Assembly: GCA_023957475.1 (NCBI GenBank)
Contig: JAMLHA010000004.1
Span: forward strand, 186,001 to 250,000
Length of the DNA: 64,000 bases
Source of the DNA: Crocinitomicaceae bacterium
GTDB taxonomy: Bacteria > Bacteroidota > Bacteroidia > Flavobacteriales_D > Crocinitomicaceae
Direction: 5' to 3'
Of this stretch, positions 32,652 to 42,446 are shown one piece after another (positions within the stretch are counted from its first letter, which is position 1; every line of letters begins with the position of its first letter). The translations under genes and the position numbers were made by a program. Under the pieces are notes generated by a model. It made no database searches, was not told the origin of the DNA, and saw only the letters and a program-made list of their open reading frames with translations.

Positions 32652-33608
32652 TTAAACTTCTTTTGATTTTTTGGCAGCTATAATGCTAACAGCAAACAAT
32701 TGTATAGCATGAAAAAGCATCAATGGCAACAAGATAATTCCTGCATGAAACGAAGCTGGAAACAATACTTTTGAAAACACAGTGCCATGTACCAATGATT
32801 TCTTCGTGCCACAAAATTGAGCCGTAATCGTATCCTCTCGATTAAACTGCAATCTCTCTGCGATCTTACCTATCAACCAATAAACAAAAAAGAAAGAACC
32901 GATAACTGCCATTACAATCAATAAAAAAACAATCGGATGGACAGATGAAAAAACGTGATCTTCAAATGATTCTGAAAAACTTTTAAATACAATGATTAAA
33001 ATAACCGATTTATCAAATAAGGTAATCGTTTTTAGATGTTGCTGTGCATATTTTCCCCAATAGCGTTGGAGCAATAACCCGATAGCTACTGGTAACAATA
33101 TTTCAACGAGTAATTTTAAGTAAATTACCCCCATATCAAAATCAGTATTCGTAGATTTTAAAAACAAACCTATCCAGAGAGGTGTTACCAATATCCCTAT
33201 TAGTCCTGAAATACTTGCATTGAATATAGCTGCTGGAACATTTCCTTTGGCAATAGAGGTCATAACTACCGATGAAGAAACAGTAGAAGGCAATGCAGCT
33301 AAAAACAAAAAAGCAAACCAATAAATTTCATGCTCTCCACGGTAAAAAAAAGGAGAAAAAAGAACAATTAAAATAGGATACAGTAAGAATGTAGCCAATT
33401 GCACTACAACATGCAATTTCCAATTTGACAAACCTGTTTTTATCTTATCAGGTGATAACTTTAATCCATAAAAAAAGAAAATGAGCGATATTCCAACACT
33501 CCCAATGGTATCAAATGGTACTATACTGTGAAAAGTAGGAAATAGATAAGCAAGAACAACTGTAACGATAATTGCTAAAACAAAGCCATCAATCTTTATT
33601 TTGTTCAT
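32652..33608 (-). CDS. Bile acid:sodium symporter (BASS) family protein, YfeH-like
   Basis: 318 residues with about 9-10 membrane helices. FFYGLKLSPDKIKTGLSNWK near residue 47, LAALPSTVSSSVVMTSIAKGN (about 100-120) and the C-terminal FCGTKKSLVHGT are features of the YfeH/PF13593 branch of the BASS superfamily. The physiological substrate is unknown; an organic anion is likely. The stop codon is 29 bp from the convergent ABC-F gene. The start codon shares a base with the end of ftsK (position 33608), so the two are coupled. Confidence 0.87.
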   Translation of the reverse strand: MNKIKIDGFVLAIIVTVVLAYLFPTFHSIVPFDTIGSVGISLIFFFYGLKLSPDKIKTGLSNWKLHVVVQLATFLLYPILIVLFSPFFYRGEHEIYWFAFLFLAALPSTVSSSVVMTSIAKGNVPAAIFNASISGLIGILVTPLWIGLFLKSTNTDFDMGVIYLKLLVEILLPVAIGLLLQRYWGKYAQQHLKTITLFDKSVILIIVFKSFSESFEDHVFSSVHPIVFLLIVMAVIGSFFFVYWLIGKIAERLQFNREDTITAQFCGTKKSLVHGTVFSKVLFPASFHAGIILLPLMLFHAIQLFAVSIIAAKKSKEV

Positions 33609-36097
33609 TATACAAGTCCTTTACTGGCAAGGAATTCTTCTAACTGAACTAAATCTGTATATAAAACCTCTCTTGCCTTACTTCCTTGGAAAGCTCCGAT
33701 AATTCCCATTCCTTCTAATTGATCCACTAAACGACCAGCACGGTTGTATCCAAGCTTTAATTTACGTTGCAACATACTTGCCGAACCTTGTTGTGTGGAA
33801 ACCACAATACGAGCAGCATCAGCAAACAGAGCATCCAATTCATCAGAATCAAAATCTCCAGAACTTTCACCACCTTCACCGACATATTCTGGTAATAACA
33901 TTGCCTCTGGATAGGCCCGTTGTTCACCAATAAATTCACATATCTTCTCAACTTCTGGTGTATCCACAAAACCACATTGCAAACGCACCAAATCAGAACC
34001 TAAGGAAATCAACATATCCCCACGACCAATCAACTGATCGGCACCAGATGCGTCTAAGATGGTTCGAGAATCAATTTTTGACAACACACGGAAGGCAATT
34101 CGAGCAGGGAAATTGGCTTTAATCATACCTGTAATAACGTTTACAGAAGGTCGCTGTGTTGCCACAATTAAATGTATTCCAATAGCACGAGCCAATTGTG
34201 CTATACGAGCAATTGGGTGTTCCACTTCTTTTCCTGCCGTCATAATCAAATCGGCAAACTCATCAATTAGCACCACAATATAAGGCAAGTAACGATGTCC
34301 TTTTTCTGGATTTAGTTTGCGTTGAATAAACTTCGCATTGTATTCTTTAATAGTACGGCACTGTGCATCTTTCAATAATTCATAGCGATCATCCATTTCA
34401 ATACACAACGAGTTCAACGTATTAACTACTTTTGAAGTATCGGTAATGATGGCATCTTCTTCTCCAGGTAATTTAGCCAAGAAATGGCGTTCAATTTTAT
34501 TGTACAAGGTCAACTCCACTTTTTTAGGGTCAACCAACACAAATTTCACTTGAGCAGGGTGTTTTTTGTATAATAGTGAAACCAAAATAGCATTTAACCC
34601 AACCGATTTACCTTGACCTGTGGCACCTGCAACCAATAAGTGAGGAGTTTTGGTTAAATCAAACGTATAAGTTTCATTGGTAATCGTTTTACCAACTACT
34701 ACAGGCAATTCAGCATCCATGTTTTGGAATTTTTCTGAGGCGATCAACGCACGCATACTCACCATATCCGGATTGCTATTCGGCACTTCAATACCAATGG
34801 TTCCCTTGCCCGGAATAGGTGCAATGATACGAATACCCAACGCTGATAAACTGAGTGCAATATCGTCTTCCAAATTTTTAATTTTAGAAATTCGCACACC
34901 TGGAGCCGGCACTATTTCATAAAGTGTAACGGTTGGACCTACGGTTGCCTTAATTTTATCAATATCAATTTTATAGTTGGCAAGCGTTTCTACAATTCTG
35001 TTTTTATTTTCTTCTAATTCGGCTTTATTGACTGAAATTCCTTTACCGCCATAATCATTTAACAATTCAATTGGAGGCAGTACATAGCTGGACAAATCCA
35101 ACGTTGGGTCATATTCACCAAATTCTTGACGCAATTTATCCAATTCATCTTCGGCTACCGATTCCTCTTCTTGTGCAACGGCTACAGAAAAATCATCATC
35201 GCTTTCAATTTCGATTGGAGTTTCTTTTTCTTCTGTAGTGGTAAATTTTACTTCAAAACTATTGTCAATCTCTTCATCGGACAAATCAGATTCATCTTCT
35301 TGATCAAAATGAACTGTTTCAGCGATATCGTCTTCTTTTATTTGATGTTCTTTAATCGTATTGACTGCATTGATATCCAATAGTTCGTTATCATCTGATA
35401 GCATTTCTTCTGCTACATCTTCGTCGGGCGCACTTTCTTCTTTTTTAAAGAAATCAGCCAATTTTCCAAAATCAGGATTTAACACTGAAACAATGGAAAT
35501 ATATAGCAATGCAAGAATCAATACAAACGTTCCAAAACTTCCCAAAGTTAGTTTTAGCCATTGATTCGTTTGGTAACCAAATGCGCCACCTAAATAGTTA
35601 TTTCCATTGGCAAAAAAGCCTAAAAAAATTGAGCTCCACACAATGAATACCAAAGTAATTCCATAGGTTTTAACAATTGGCAATATGCGAATATTCAATG
35701 CGATTTTAAATCCAGAGATAAAAAACAACAAACAAAAGCCAAAAGAGGATATTCCAAACCATCTGTACATAAAGAGATGTGACGACCAAGCACCAAATTT
35801 CCCCAACCAATTGACAACAGGTTCGTCGTTATCTTCAAACAAAAATTCAAATAAACCTTTGTTCATCACACGATCTTGATCTTCTTGCCAATTAAACAAA
35901 TAAGAGATAAACGATAAAAAGAGATAGATTGCTAATAAGGCTAGCAATACCCCAACAATCGTTTTGATTTTTTTAAGATCAATACGATTGGATAAACGCA
36001 CCTTATCACTCTCTTTCTTAGATGATTTTGATGTTTTACTATCCTTTGGCTGTTCTTTTGTATTCCCTTTCCTCTTTATTTCGTTTTCTTCGGTCAT
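33608..36097 (-). CDS. ftsK: DNA translocase FtsK/SpoIIIE
   Basis: 829 residues. Four membrane helices lie in the first 205 residues (for example TIVGVLLALLAIYLFLSFIS). An acidic linker (about 215-315) follows, then the alpha/beta motor with Walker A GATGQGKSVG (about 490) and Walker B YIVVLIDEFADL. The C-terminal winged-helix gamma domain (about 765-825, VSTQQGSASMLQRKLKLGYN...GRLVDQLE) recognises polarity sequences on DNA. It pumps chromosome ends to the septum and activates XerCD recombination at dif. Full length for Bacteroidota. The gene is followed by the BASS transporter with a 1-bp overlap. Confidence 0.96.
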   Translation of the reverse strand: MTEENEIKRKGNTKEQPKDSKTSKSSKKESDKVRLSNRIDLKKIKTIVGVLLALLAIYLFLSFISYLFNWQEDQDRVMNKGLFEFLFEDNDEPVVNWLGKFGAWSSHLFMYRWFGISSFGFCLLFFISGFKIALNIRILPIVKTYGITLVFIVWSSIFLGFFANGNNYLGGAFGYQTNQWLKLTLGSFGTFVLILALLYISIVSVLNPDFGKLADFFKKEESAPDEDVAEEMLSDDNELLDINAVNTIKEHQIKEDDIAETVHFDQEDESDLSDEEIDNSFEVKFTTTEEKETPIEIESDDDFSVAVAQEEESVAEDELDKLRQEFGEYDPTLDLSSYVLPPIELLNDYGGKGISVNKAELEENKNRIVETLANYKIDIDKIKATVGPTVTLYEIVPAPGVRISKIKNLEDDIALSLSALGIRIIAPIPGKGTIGIEVPNSNPDMVSMRALIASEKFQNMDAELPVVVGKTITNETYTFDLTKTPHLLVAGATGQGKSVGLNAILVSLLYKKHPAQVKFVLVDPKKVELTLYNKIERHFLAKLPGEEDAIITDTSKVVNTLNSLCIEMDDRYELLKDAQCRTIKEYNAKFIQRKLNPEKGHRYLPYIVVLIDEFADLIMTAGKEVEHPIARIAQLARAIGIHLIVATQRPSVNVITGMIKANFPARIAFRVLSKIDSRTILDASGADQLIGRGDMLISLGSDLVRLQCGFVDTPEVEKICEFIGEQRAYPEAMLLPEYVGEGGESSGDFDSDELDALFADAARIVVSTQQGSASMLQRKLKLGYNRAGRLVDQLEGMGIIGAFQGSKAREVLYTDLVQLEEFLASKGLV

Positions 36098-36216
36098 TTA
36101 TACTTTTGTATTCTACGAAATTAAGAATTAGATAACTGCATCTAACACATCCTTACAAGGATATTTACACACTTGAATGTTAGTTAATTCATTTATGAAT
36201 AGCTCTGACACAAAAA

Positions 36217-36245
36217 AGAGGGTGACTTAAAAGTAAGCACCCTCT
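36217..36245 (-). terminator. Terminator of the M43 protease gene
   Basis: AGAGGGTG-a-CTTA pairs with TAAG-CACCCTCT around a short AAAA loop, and on the minus strand the stem is followed by a T-run (CTCTTTTTTGTG). It lies 22 bp past the stop codon at 36267. Confidence 0.85.
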
Positions 36246-36266
36246 GTAAAAATCAAAACTATTTAT

Positions 36267-38402
36267 TTATTTTTTTATAAACTGTATCGTTTTATTTGTT
36301 GTTTCTGTACTTAACTTAATAAAATAAAGTCCAGCTGTAAACTCTGTGTTATCCAATGAAACAATGTTATTTCCTGCAACACCTTGAATAGTAGAAGACT
36401 TTAATTCTTTTCCAGAAATGTCAAGTACTTTAACAGTTAACTTTTGAGCTGCTTCCAATCCAAAAGAAAGGTTTACTTGTCCATCATTTGGGTTTGGATA
36501 AAGCACCACATTGTTCAATGTTTCTAAACTTTCAACACCTGCATTTGTTGCTGTCAAGTTGATATCATCAATATAAATATTGTTTCCTTCATTACCTTCA
36601 AAAGCAAATTTATATCTAAAATTAGCTGTTAAGAATTGGTTGTACACACCACTGTTAAAAGGAATGTCAACATTAACCCAATCACTAGCAGTTGGTGTCC
36701 ATGCACTTGTTGCAGTTTGACTTGTCATTGCACTTGAACTCAAAGGTTTTCTCAATACCCATGTATCACCACAATCCCCAGAGAAATACACTTTCAAGTA
36801 TTCAATATTAGTAGATTGACGTTTTCTATACGCGTATTTGAATGAAAAATTCACGTTATTAATAGAACCTGCAGATAAGTCAATCGCATTTGAAGTAAAC
36901 TCGTCTAAGTTTTGACCAGATTGACCGAAGTTACCTAATTTAATTGATTTAGCTCCAGAATTAGCTGCTGTGGTTGTGATTTCAAAAGCAGCGTTGTTAC
37001 CTGGATTGTTTACAAACAATTTCTTTTGAGAAGTAGCTTCTGCCATATTAGAGTATCCTTCAAAACCTTCGAAATATGGCAAACCAGTACCTGGTTCTAA
37101 AACAACAATATATCCTGTCTTCGTTTCAGAAGGACTATCCGAACCTCTCGTTGCAACTAACTTAACATTATACACACCAGGAGTATTGTAAGTAACAACT
37201 GGATTTTGTGCTGTAGATGTTGCAGGAGAACCGCCATCAAAAGTCCAAGTCCAACTTGCAATTGGTAAGTTGAAACTCATATCTGTAAACTGAATGGATT
37301 GACCAGTACAAATAATTCGTTTGTCAGAAGAAAATTCAGCTTTACACAAAGGAGGGTTGTCAACAGCTCCTACAGCATTTAGATTTGCAGTAGTCCAAAT
37401 ATTGCTTCTTCCTCCTGTTGAACTTGTAATTGCTGTACGCATTCTTGTTACCTGCCCTGGAGTAAACATTTTTGAACAGTAAGAATAATCCATGTAGTTT
37501 TCGTAATTTTCTACAATATTAGGGTCACATACTTTGGCTCCGTTTTCATTTGGACAAAATGTAAATCCTTTTGTAATCGGTGTGTCAGAAACTCCATCAT
37601 TACCACATGCTTGACCTGGATCATTGTTATCACCCCATACATGAGAAAGATTTAACCAGTGACCAATTTCATGTGTTAAAGCTCTACTTGTAGAAGTGCT
37701 GGAAGTACCGATAGAACCTACATACGTACTCAAAATAAAGATTGAATTAGACGCTGTTCCCCCACCATTAGGATACATGGTGTAACCAGCTGCTCCACCG
37801 ATATTTTTTGCGACAACAACATTCAAGTATTTATTATGTGCCCATGTTCCTTGATACACATCGTTTCCATTAAATATAGCTTGCAATTGTTGGGCTCCAC
37901 CATTCCAACCTCCTGGATCTACAGTTAAAGCAGAAACCGTACGTGTAATTCCCTTGAAACAGGCTCCATTTGGTGCTTTTGTTGCTAATTTAAATTCAAT
38001 TTTTACATCCGCAGGCATTCCTGTAAAGTTTGAGTTCACATTGTCTGCATCTGCATTCAATCTACGGTAATCACGATTCAAGATAGCTACCTGATCATAA
38101 ATTTGTTCATCAGAAATATTTTCACTTCCACCATTGTGAATAATGTGAAAAACAACTGGAATGGTATAAATTTCATCTGCTTTGGCTGCATTAGAATTTT
38201 TCATTTCAGCATTTAACTGAGCCTGACCTTGCATGATTGTATTATACAAAGCAGGATCATGCGTTTTATACTGCTCTAACAATGTGTGTTGGCGACAATA
38301 TTCAACACTTTCACCTTGCCGCGCATTTTGAGAATTAAAAGTTTGCCCTATACCTATTGTAGAAAATAGCAGAGAGGCCAATCCTAAGTAAATTTTTTTC
38401 AT
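36267..38402 (-). CDS. Secreted M43 (pappalysin-like) metalloprotease with PKD and T9SS domains
   Basis: 711 residues. A signal peptide (1-19, ...FSTIGIG) is followed by the protease domain (about 60-345) with RALTHEIGHWLNLSHVWG (HExxHxxxxxH zinc site), Cys pairs and a Met-turn MDYSYCSKMF. A PKD domain (about 365-440, FTDMSFNLPIASWTWTFDGG) comes next. Then a jelly-roll domain (about 450-625) and a T9SS type A sorting domain (VLYPNPNDGQVNLSF...FIKLSTETTNKTI). It degrades extracellular proteins, as inferred from the family. Monocistronic, with its own terminator. Confidence 0.94.
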   Translation of the reverse strand: MKKIYLGLASLLFSTIGIGQTFNSQNARQGESVEYCRQHTLLEQYKTHDPALYNTIMQGQAQLNAEMKNSNAAKADEIYTIPVVFHIIHNGGSENISDEQIYDQVAILNRDYRRLNADADNVNSNFTGMPADVKIEFKLATKAPNGACFKGITRTVSALTVDPGGWNGGAQQLQAIFNGNDVYQGTWAHNKYLNVVVAKNIGGAAGYTMYPNGGGTASNSIFILSTYVGSIGTSSTSTSRALTHEIGHWLNLSHVWGDNNDPGQACGNDGVSDTPITKGFTFCPNENGAKVCDPNIVENYENYMDYSYCSKMFTPGQVTRMRTAITSSTGGRSNIWTTANLNAVGAVDNPPLCKAEFSSDKRIICTGQSIQFTDMSFNLPIASWTWTFDGGSPATSTAQNPVVTYNTPGVYNVKLVATRGSDSPSETKTGYIVVLEPGTGLPYFEGFEGYSNMAEATSQKKLFVNNPGNNAAFEITTTAANSGAKSIKLGNFGQSGQNLDEFTSNAIDLSAGSINNVNFSFKYAYRKRQSTNIEYLKVYFSGDCGDTWVLRKPLSSSAMTSQTATSAWTPTASDWVNVDIPFNSGVYNQFLTANFRYKFAFEGNEGNNIYIDDINLTATNAGVESLETLNNVVLYPNPNDGQVNLSFGLEAAQKLTVKVLDISGKELKSSTIQGVAGNNIVSLDNTEFTAGLYFIKLSTETTNKTIQFIKK

Positions 38403-38554
38403 TGGGGTTTTATTTAGTTTATTATAGTTTAATCAAATAAGCGTTGACAAGTTACAAATAAATCTTGAAACAAAAAAAACAATAGCTGTAAAAAAATGTA
38501 AAAACAATGATTTTCAACACCTTTAATTGCCAATAAATCTAAATTCAACACATT

Positions 38555-39268
38555 TTAAATTGAAATATCACGCAATGAATAAATAATTTCACCAGAATAT
38601 TTTTTCTCTAAAAGACACATGATTTTTTCTGCAATTTGCTCTGGATTTTGCAATTCTTTGTTCTTTTTGAGTGTTTTATAAGTATCTGCTGAAGAAAATT
38701 TAGCACTACTTACTGAACGCATTTTCAATTGCATGTCTGTATCAACTACGCCAGGAGAGACACTGTACATCTTTATATTTCTACCTCGTTCTTTTTCTTC
38801 TAAATAAATCGTTTGTGCATACATGTCCAATGCAGCTTTTGAAGCACAGTAACTAGCACAAGCTGGAATAGGTCGCCGCGCTGCTCCTGAACTGATATTC
38901 AAAATCGTTAATGGTAAATGCAACGAAAATTGGTACATTATCGACTGAATTAGAAGTATTGGAGCAATGGTATTTATTTGCATAACTTCTGTCACATCTG
39001 TATGTGTTTGTTCGCTAACACGTTCAAGATTTCCAATAATTGCGGCATTATTGATTAATAGTATTTCCTTTGAATCATTGATAAATGGAGTTAAAAACGA
39101 AAAATCGGTTGTTTTGGATAAATCTTTTTCAATAAATTGAAAATTAGCATGTTGAATAGAATTTCTCCTTCCAATACCTACTACCTTTTCTCCTTTTGAT
39201 AAAAAAAGTTGAGTCAAAGCATAGCCAATGCCCGAAGACACTCCCGTAATAACGATTAATTTACTCAT
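38555..39268 (-). CDS. Short-chain dehydrogenase/reductase (SDR)
   Basis: 237 residues, classical SDR. TGVSSGIGYALTQLF is the NAD(P)-binding glycine motif, NNAAIIGNLE is the NNAG equivalent, ISSGAARRPIPACASYCASK gives the catalytic Ser and the YxxxK pair (YCASK), and SPGVVDTDMQ follows. It reduces or oxidises an unknown carbonyl/alcohol substrate. The ATG shares one base with the stop of the secreted M60 protein gene, so both are on one transcript though their functions seem unrelated. Confidence 0.92.
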   Translation of the reverse strand: MSKLIVITGVSSGIGYALTQLFLSKGEKVVGIGRRNSIQHANFQFIEKDLSKTTDFSFLTPFINDSKEILLINNAAIIGNLERVSEQTHTDVTEVMQINTIAPILLIQSIMYQFSLHLPLTILNISSGAARRPIPACASYCASKAALDMYAQTIYLEEKERGRNIKMYSVSPGVVDTDMQLKMRSVSSAKFSSADTYKTLKKNKELQNPEQIAEKIMCLLEKKYSGEIIYSLRDISI

Positions 39269-42200
39269 TATTTTTTAATTATTTTCTTGACAACACTTCC
39301 TTTATCGGTAATAATTCGCACCAAATAAACACCACTTTTTAATGATTGAATACCCAATTGGATTTCCTTTGAACCAATGGTTTGTTGATTCACAACATGT
39401 CCATCCAAATCCATAATTGTTATTTCATCGATATTTATAAATGAAGAAATGGTTAAATAATCTTGTGTTGGATTGGGATACACCACTATGTTTTCCAACA
39501 ATTTGTTATCCACCTTTAATTCAATCGGATACACCAATATTTTTTGACCATCATAACCAACAGCATAAACTCCAAGTGCATTTGCAGGATAATAAATGGT
39601 TGTTGTAGCTAAAGAAATATCTCCTGTACCAACGATTGCTACATGCATTAAATTTCCTGCATCATCGTATGTTTCAAACGCCACAGCATTGTTCCATTGA
39701 TTGTTTTGAATGGTTAATGAATTTGTACCAACAGTTACTCCAACACCCGTTTGCCCTGTTAATGATGCTTTGTTTTTAAACGCATCAACACTATGAGCCG
39801 ATAAGTAATTGATTACAGGCGAAACTGGCTGTGGATAATTGTGTGATTGTATTTCTGCTATTGTTGCATCAATCATTTGTTGGGTTATAAGTAGTGTTCC
39901 AACTCCATAATCGTCAATTGTTGCATTAACTGGGCGTAGAAAACCTGAATTTATAAAGAAATCGGTCAAATCTTCTTGTACTGCAGCACACGTGTTTTTG
40001 ACAAAATTCATCACAAAATCTCCATTAGACAATCCTGCTGAATTGGTATTTCTTGACAACTCACAAACAGTTCCATACCATCTTGCATAGTCAAATCCAG
40101 TATAAGTACCTGGATAGTCAAAAGTTAAATCGGGTGCATTTCTACTTGCTCCAGCTAATTGATAATACAACTCTAATTGCCAAAAAGGCACCAATACTTT
40201 AAATACATCATATCCTTCTTCTTGTTGCAAAGGATTTTCATTTACAAAAGTTGAATTGATTGCACCATTGATTGTTCCACCAGCCACAGCAGGCATTCCA
40301 GAAGATGGTTGATTGACTTCAGCTTCCAATCTTGTATATTTTTGATTTGCATGATTCATGTTATACTGAACCCACACCGAATAAACATTGTTTGTTACCT
40401 CAGTTGTTCCAATCCAATTTAAATCTCTACGCAATTGGTTGACATGGCCATATTCATGTGGAATACCCCACACATCTAGTTGATTTGGATTGAGAACGGA
40501 TGTGGGCCCCCATGTTAAATCTAAGTGCACTCCTGGCCCGCCTGCGTACCAACCTCCTGTCGTATCACTGTAGGTCAACATGTGGTTTTTTGGAGATTTA
40601 TTGTATTTAAACAATCCCATCAGCATGCGTTCATACCGAATAATGGTATCGTATTTTTTAATCAAGTCCATGCCATCAAGTGGGCAATACGAACGTAAAG
40701 CATCTTTGTCAAACACCAAATGGGCAAATTCACCTCGAATATCCATTTTAGGATAGGTATCATTTAGCAATAAATCTGGCCATTGAGAAGAAGTAGATTT
40801 AGCAAGGTCAAAATACCCATTTACTTCTCCTGAAACAATGTTTAAAGAAACTGCTGGCAAACTCAAATCACTGTTGAAATAGCTAATGTACCCCAATCCT
40901 GTAGTGGTAACTTCAACGACATTCAATCCATTTTTTAGTGGATAATAAGTTTCTGCCCCCCAAAATCCATCACTTATAAAATCTTTTATTTGTAAATAAA
41001 CACCAGCATTATAGGGCACATTTTCTGCAAAAACAGCAACTTTATCTCCAGCATGAAACGCTATTCCTGTAGCATTTTCATACGGATCGTAACCACCTAC
41101 TTTAAGCTCTTGGCTAACTTGTTGAATTGATTTAAACACTTCGTAATCTTGCACTCTAAATTGATGATTGTATGTTCCATCAAAAATACATTGAGCAAGT
41201 GATTTATAAAAAGAAGATGCAATCTGATCAATTTCTGTTTGTGTAACACTTGGTAACAGTTGAGAACACAAATTATCAGCAAAAATACCAATAGGCATTG
41301 ATGGGTTTGATGTTGTGCCATAGCGATAAAATTCCATTTCGGCGCAACTTGCCCAATCCCCATAACCATCGTGCACAATCAGCTGAATATTTAAAGGTGT
41401 AATTGCTGTTGGAAAATGAACGCTAACTGGTTGCCCTCCTTGATTAAAATTATAATCTAGCAATGGTACAAATACACTATTAGTAGTCGTGTTGTATTGA
41501 ATTGTTACATTTCCGAAATTTCCATTACTTCCTGATGTACGAGGGATGTACTTTAAATATTCAATGGTTGAACTACCATCAAAACGATAATTCAACGTTA
41601 CAGGCATTTGTGTATTTCCATACGATGAATGGTACAAAGTAGTTAAATCTCCATCAAAAGATTTTTCAATATTTTCTCCCGATTGAAACGAAGATGCAAA
41701 AGAACCGCTTAATTGTACTGGAATTTTCACATCATTAGCTCCATCAACTTCTAATTCAGCTGTTGCAACTACACATGAAACAGAGGTTGGTACAGGTGGG
41801 TTATCTGAATAAAAACTCATTTCAGCGCAACTGGAAAAATTTCCAACTCCTGCTTGCACAGCAAATCGAATTACCGCAACATTTTGAATTGCTGTTGGAA
41901 GGGTGATTGTTTTAAGTGTATTATCACCAGACCAAGTTAGGTTAGTAACCAATGGTATAAACGTTGTTGGTTGATTTTGTGTGGCATACAATACATCAAC
42001 AGTTGTCCAAATACCATTTGTTTGCGCTTGACGAGGTGTATAAACAATTTCTTTAATGCTTTGTGCCTGAGAAGTAAAATAAAAATTCACTTCATCAGGA
42101 ATTCCAATCGAATACCATTGAGAATGGTACATAGTACTTGGATTACCATCAATCATTTTATAAGCATCCTCACCACTTTGGGCTGGTTGCATTGTTGTTA

Positions 42201-42282
42201 CAGCATATACACTAACAGGGTATAATTGTGCACTTGTAGTAAACAAATAAGCTGCAAAAAGAATAGAAACAAGGAATTTCAT
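39268..42282 (-). CDS. Secreted M60-like (mucin/glycoprotein-targeting) metallopeptidase with T9SS domain
   Basis: About 1004 residues from MKFLVSILFAAYLFTTSAQ; the frame extends 15 residues upstream but then lacks a signal start. Two discoidin-like (F5/8 type C) domains occupy about 20-330, each ending in a CAEM(S/E)FY strand. The peptidase M60 domain (about 420-790) has PHEYGHVNQLRRDLNWIGTTE, the HExxH(8-24)E gluzincin site. The C-terminus has the T9SS type A domain (VVYPNPTQDYLTISSF...YLVRIITDKGS). The family cleaves glycoproteins such as mucins in hosts, though environmental members exist. Coupled to the SDR gene. Confidence 0.9.
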   Translation of the reverse strand: MKFLVSILFAAYLFTTSAQLYPVSVYAVTTMQPAQSGEDAYKMIDGNPSTMYHSQWYSIGIPDEVNFYFTSQAQSIKEIVYTPRQAQTNGIWTTVDVLYATQNQPTTFIPLVTNLTWSGDNTLKTITLPTAIQNVAVIRFAVQAGVGNFSSCAEMSFYSDNPPVPTSVSCVVATAELEVDGANDVKIPVQLSGSFASSFQSGENIEKSFDGDLTTLYHSSYGNTQMPVTLNYRFDGSSTIEYLKYIPRTSGSNGNFGNVTIQYNTTTNSVFVPLLDYNFNQGGQPVSVHFPTAITPLNIQLIVHDGYGDWASCAEMEFYRYGTTSNPSMPIGIFADNLCSQLLPSVTQTEIDQIASSFYKSLAQCIFDGTYNHQFRVQDYEVFKSIQQVSQELKVGGYDPYENATGIAFHAGDKVAVFAENVPYNAGVYLQIKDFISDGFWGAETYYPLKNGLNVVEVTTTGLGYISYFNSDLSLPAVSLNIVSGEVNGYFDLAKSTSSQWPDLLLNDTYPKMDIRGEFAHLVFDKDALRSYCPLDGMDLIKKYDTIIRYERMLMGLFKYNKSPKNHMLTYSDTTGGWYAGGPGVHLDLTWGPTSVLNPNQLDVWGIPHEYGHVNQLRRDLNWIGTTEVTNNVYSVWVQYNMNHANQKYTRLEAEVNQPSSGMPAVAGGTINGAINSTFVNENPLQQEEGYDVFKVLVPFWQLELYYQLAGASRNAPDLTFDYPGTYTGFDYARWYGTVCELSRNTNSAGLSNGDFVMNFVKNTCAAVQEDLTDFFINSGFLRPVNATIDDYGVGTLLITQQMIDATIAEIQSHNYPQPVSPVINYLSAHSVDAFKNKASLTGQTGVGVTVGTNSLTIQNNQWNNAVAFETYDDAGNLMHVAIVGTGDISLATTTIYYPANALGVYAVGYDGQKILVYPIELKVDNKLLENIVVYPNPTQDYLTISSFINIDEITIMDLDGHVVNQQTIGSKEIQLGIQSLKSGVYLVRIITDKGSVVKKIIKK

Positions 42283-42397
42283 AACAATCATTTTTTCAAA
42301 TGTAGGATTAAGAAAAATAAAACCCAAAAATTAAAAAACGATAGGATTCCAAGAATAAGGGTTTGGAGTTTGGTAGCAGGTTGTTAGATAGGATAAA

Positions 42398-42437
42398 AAC
42401 TAGCCCTACAAATACTTTGATAATTGCAGGACTAGTT
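42398..42437 (-). terminator. Terminator of the trans-sulfuration gene
   Basis: AACTAGCCCT (42398-42407) pairs with AGGACTAGTT (42428-42437) with one internal mismatch, 10 bp past the stop at 42447. On the minus strand T-rich sequence follows. Confidence 0.55.
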
Positions 42438-42446
42438 AAAAATAAA

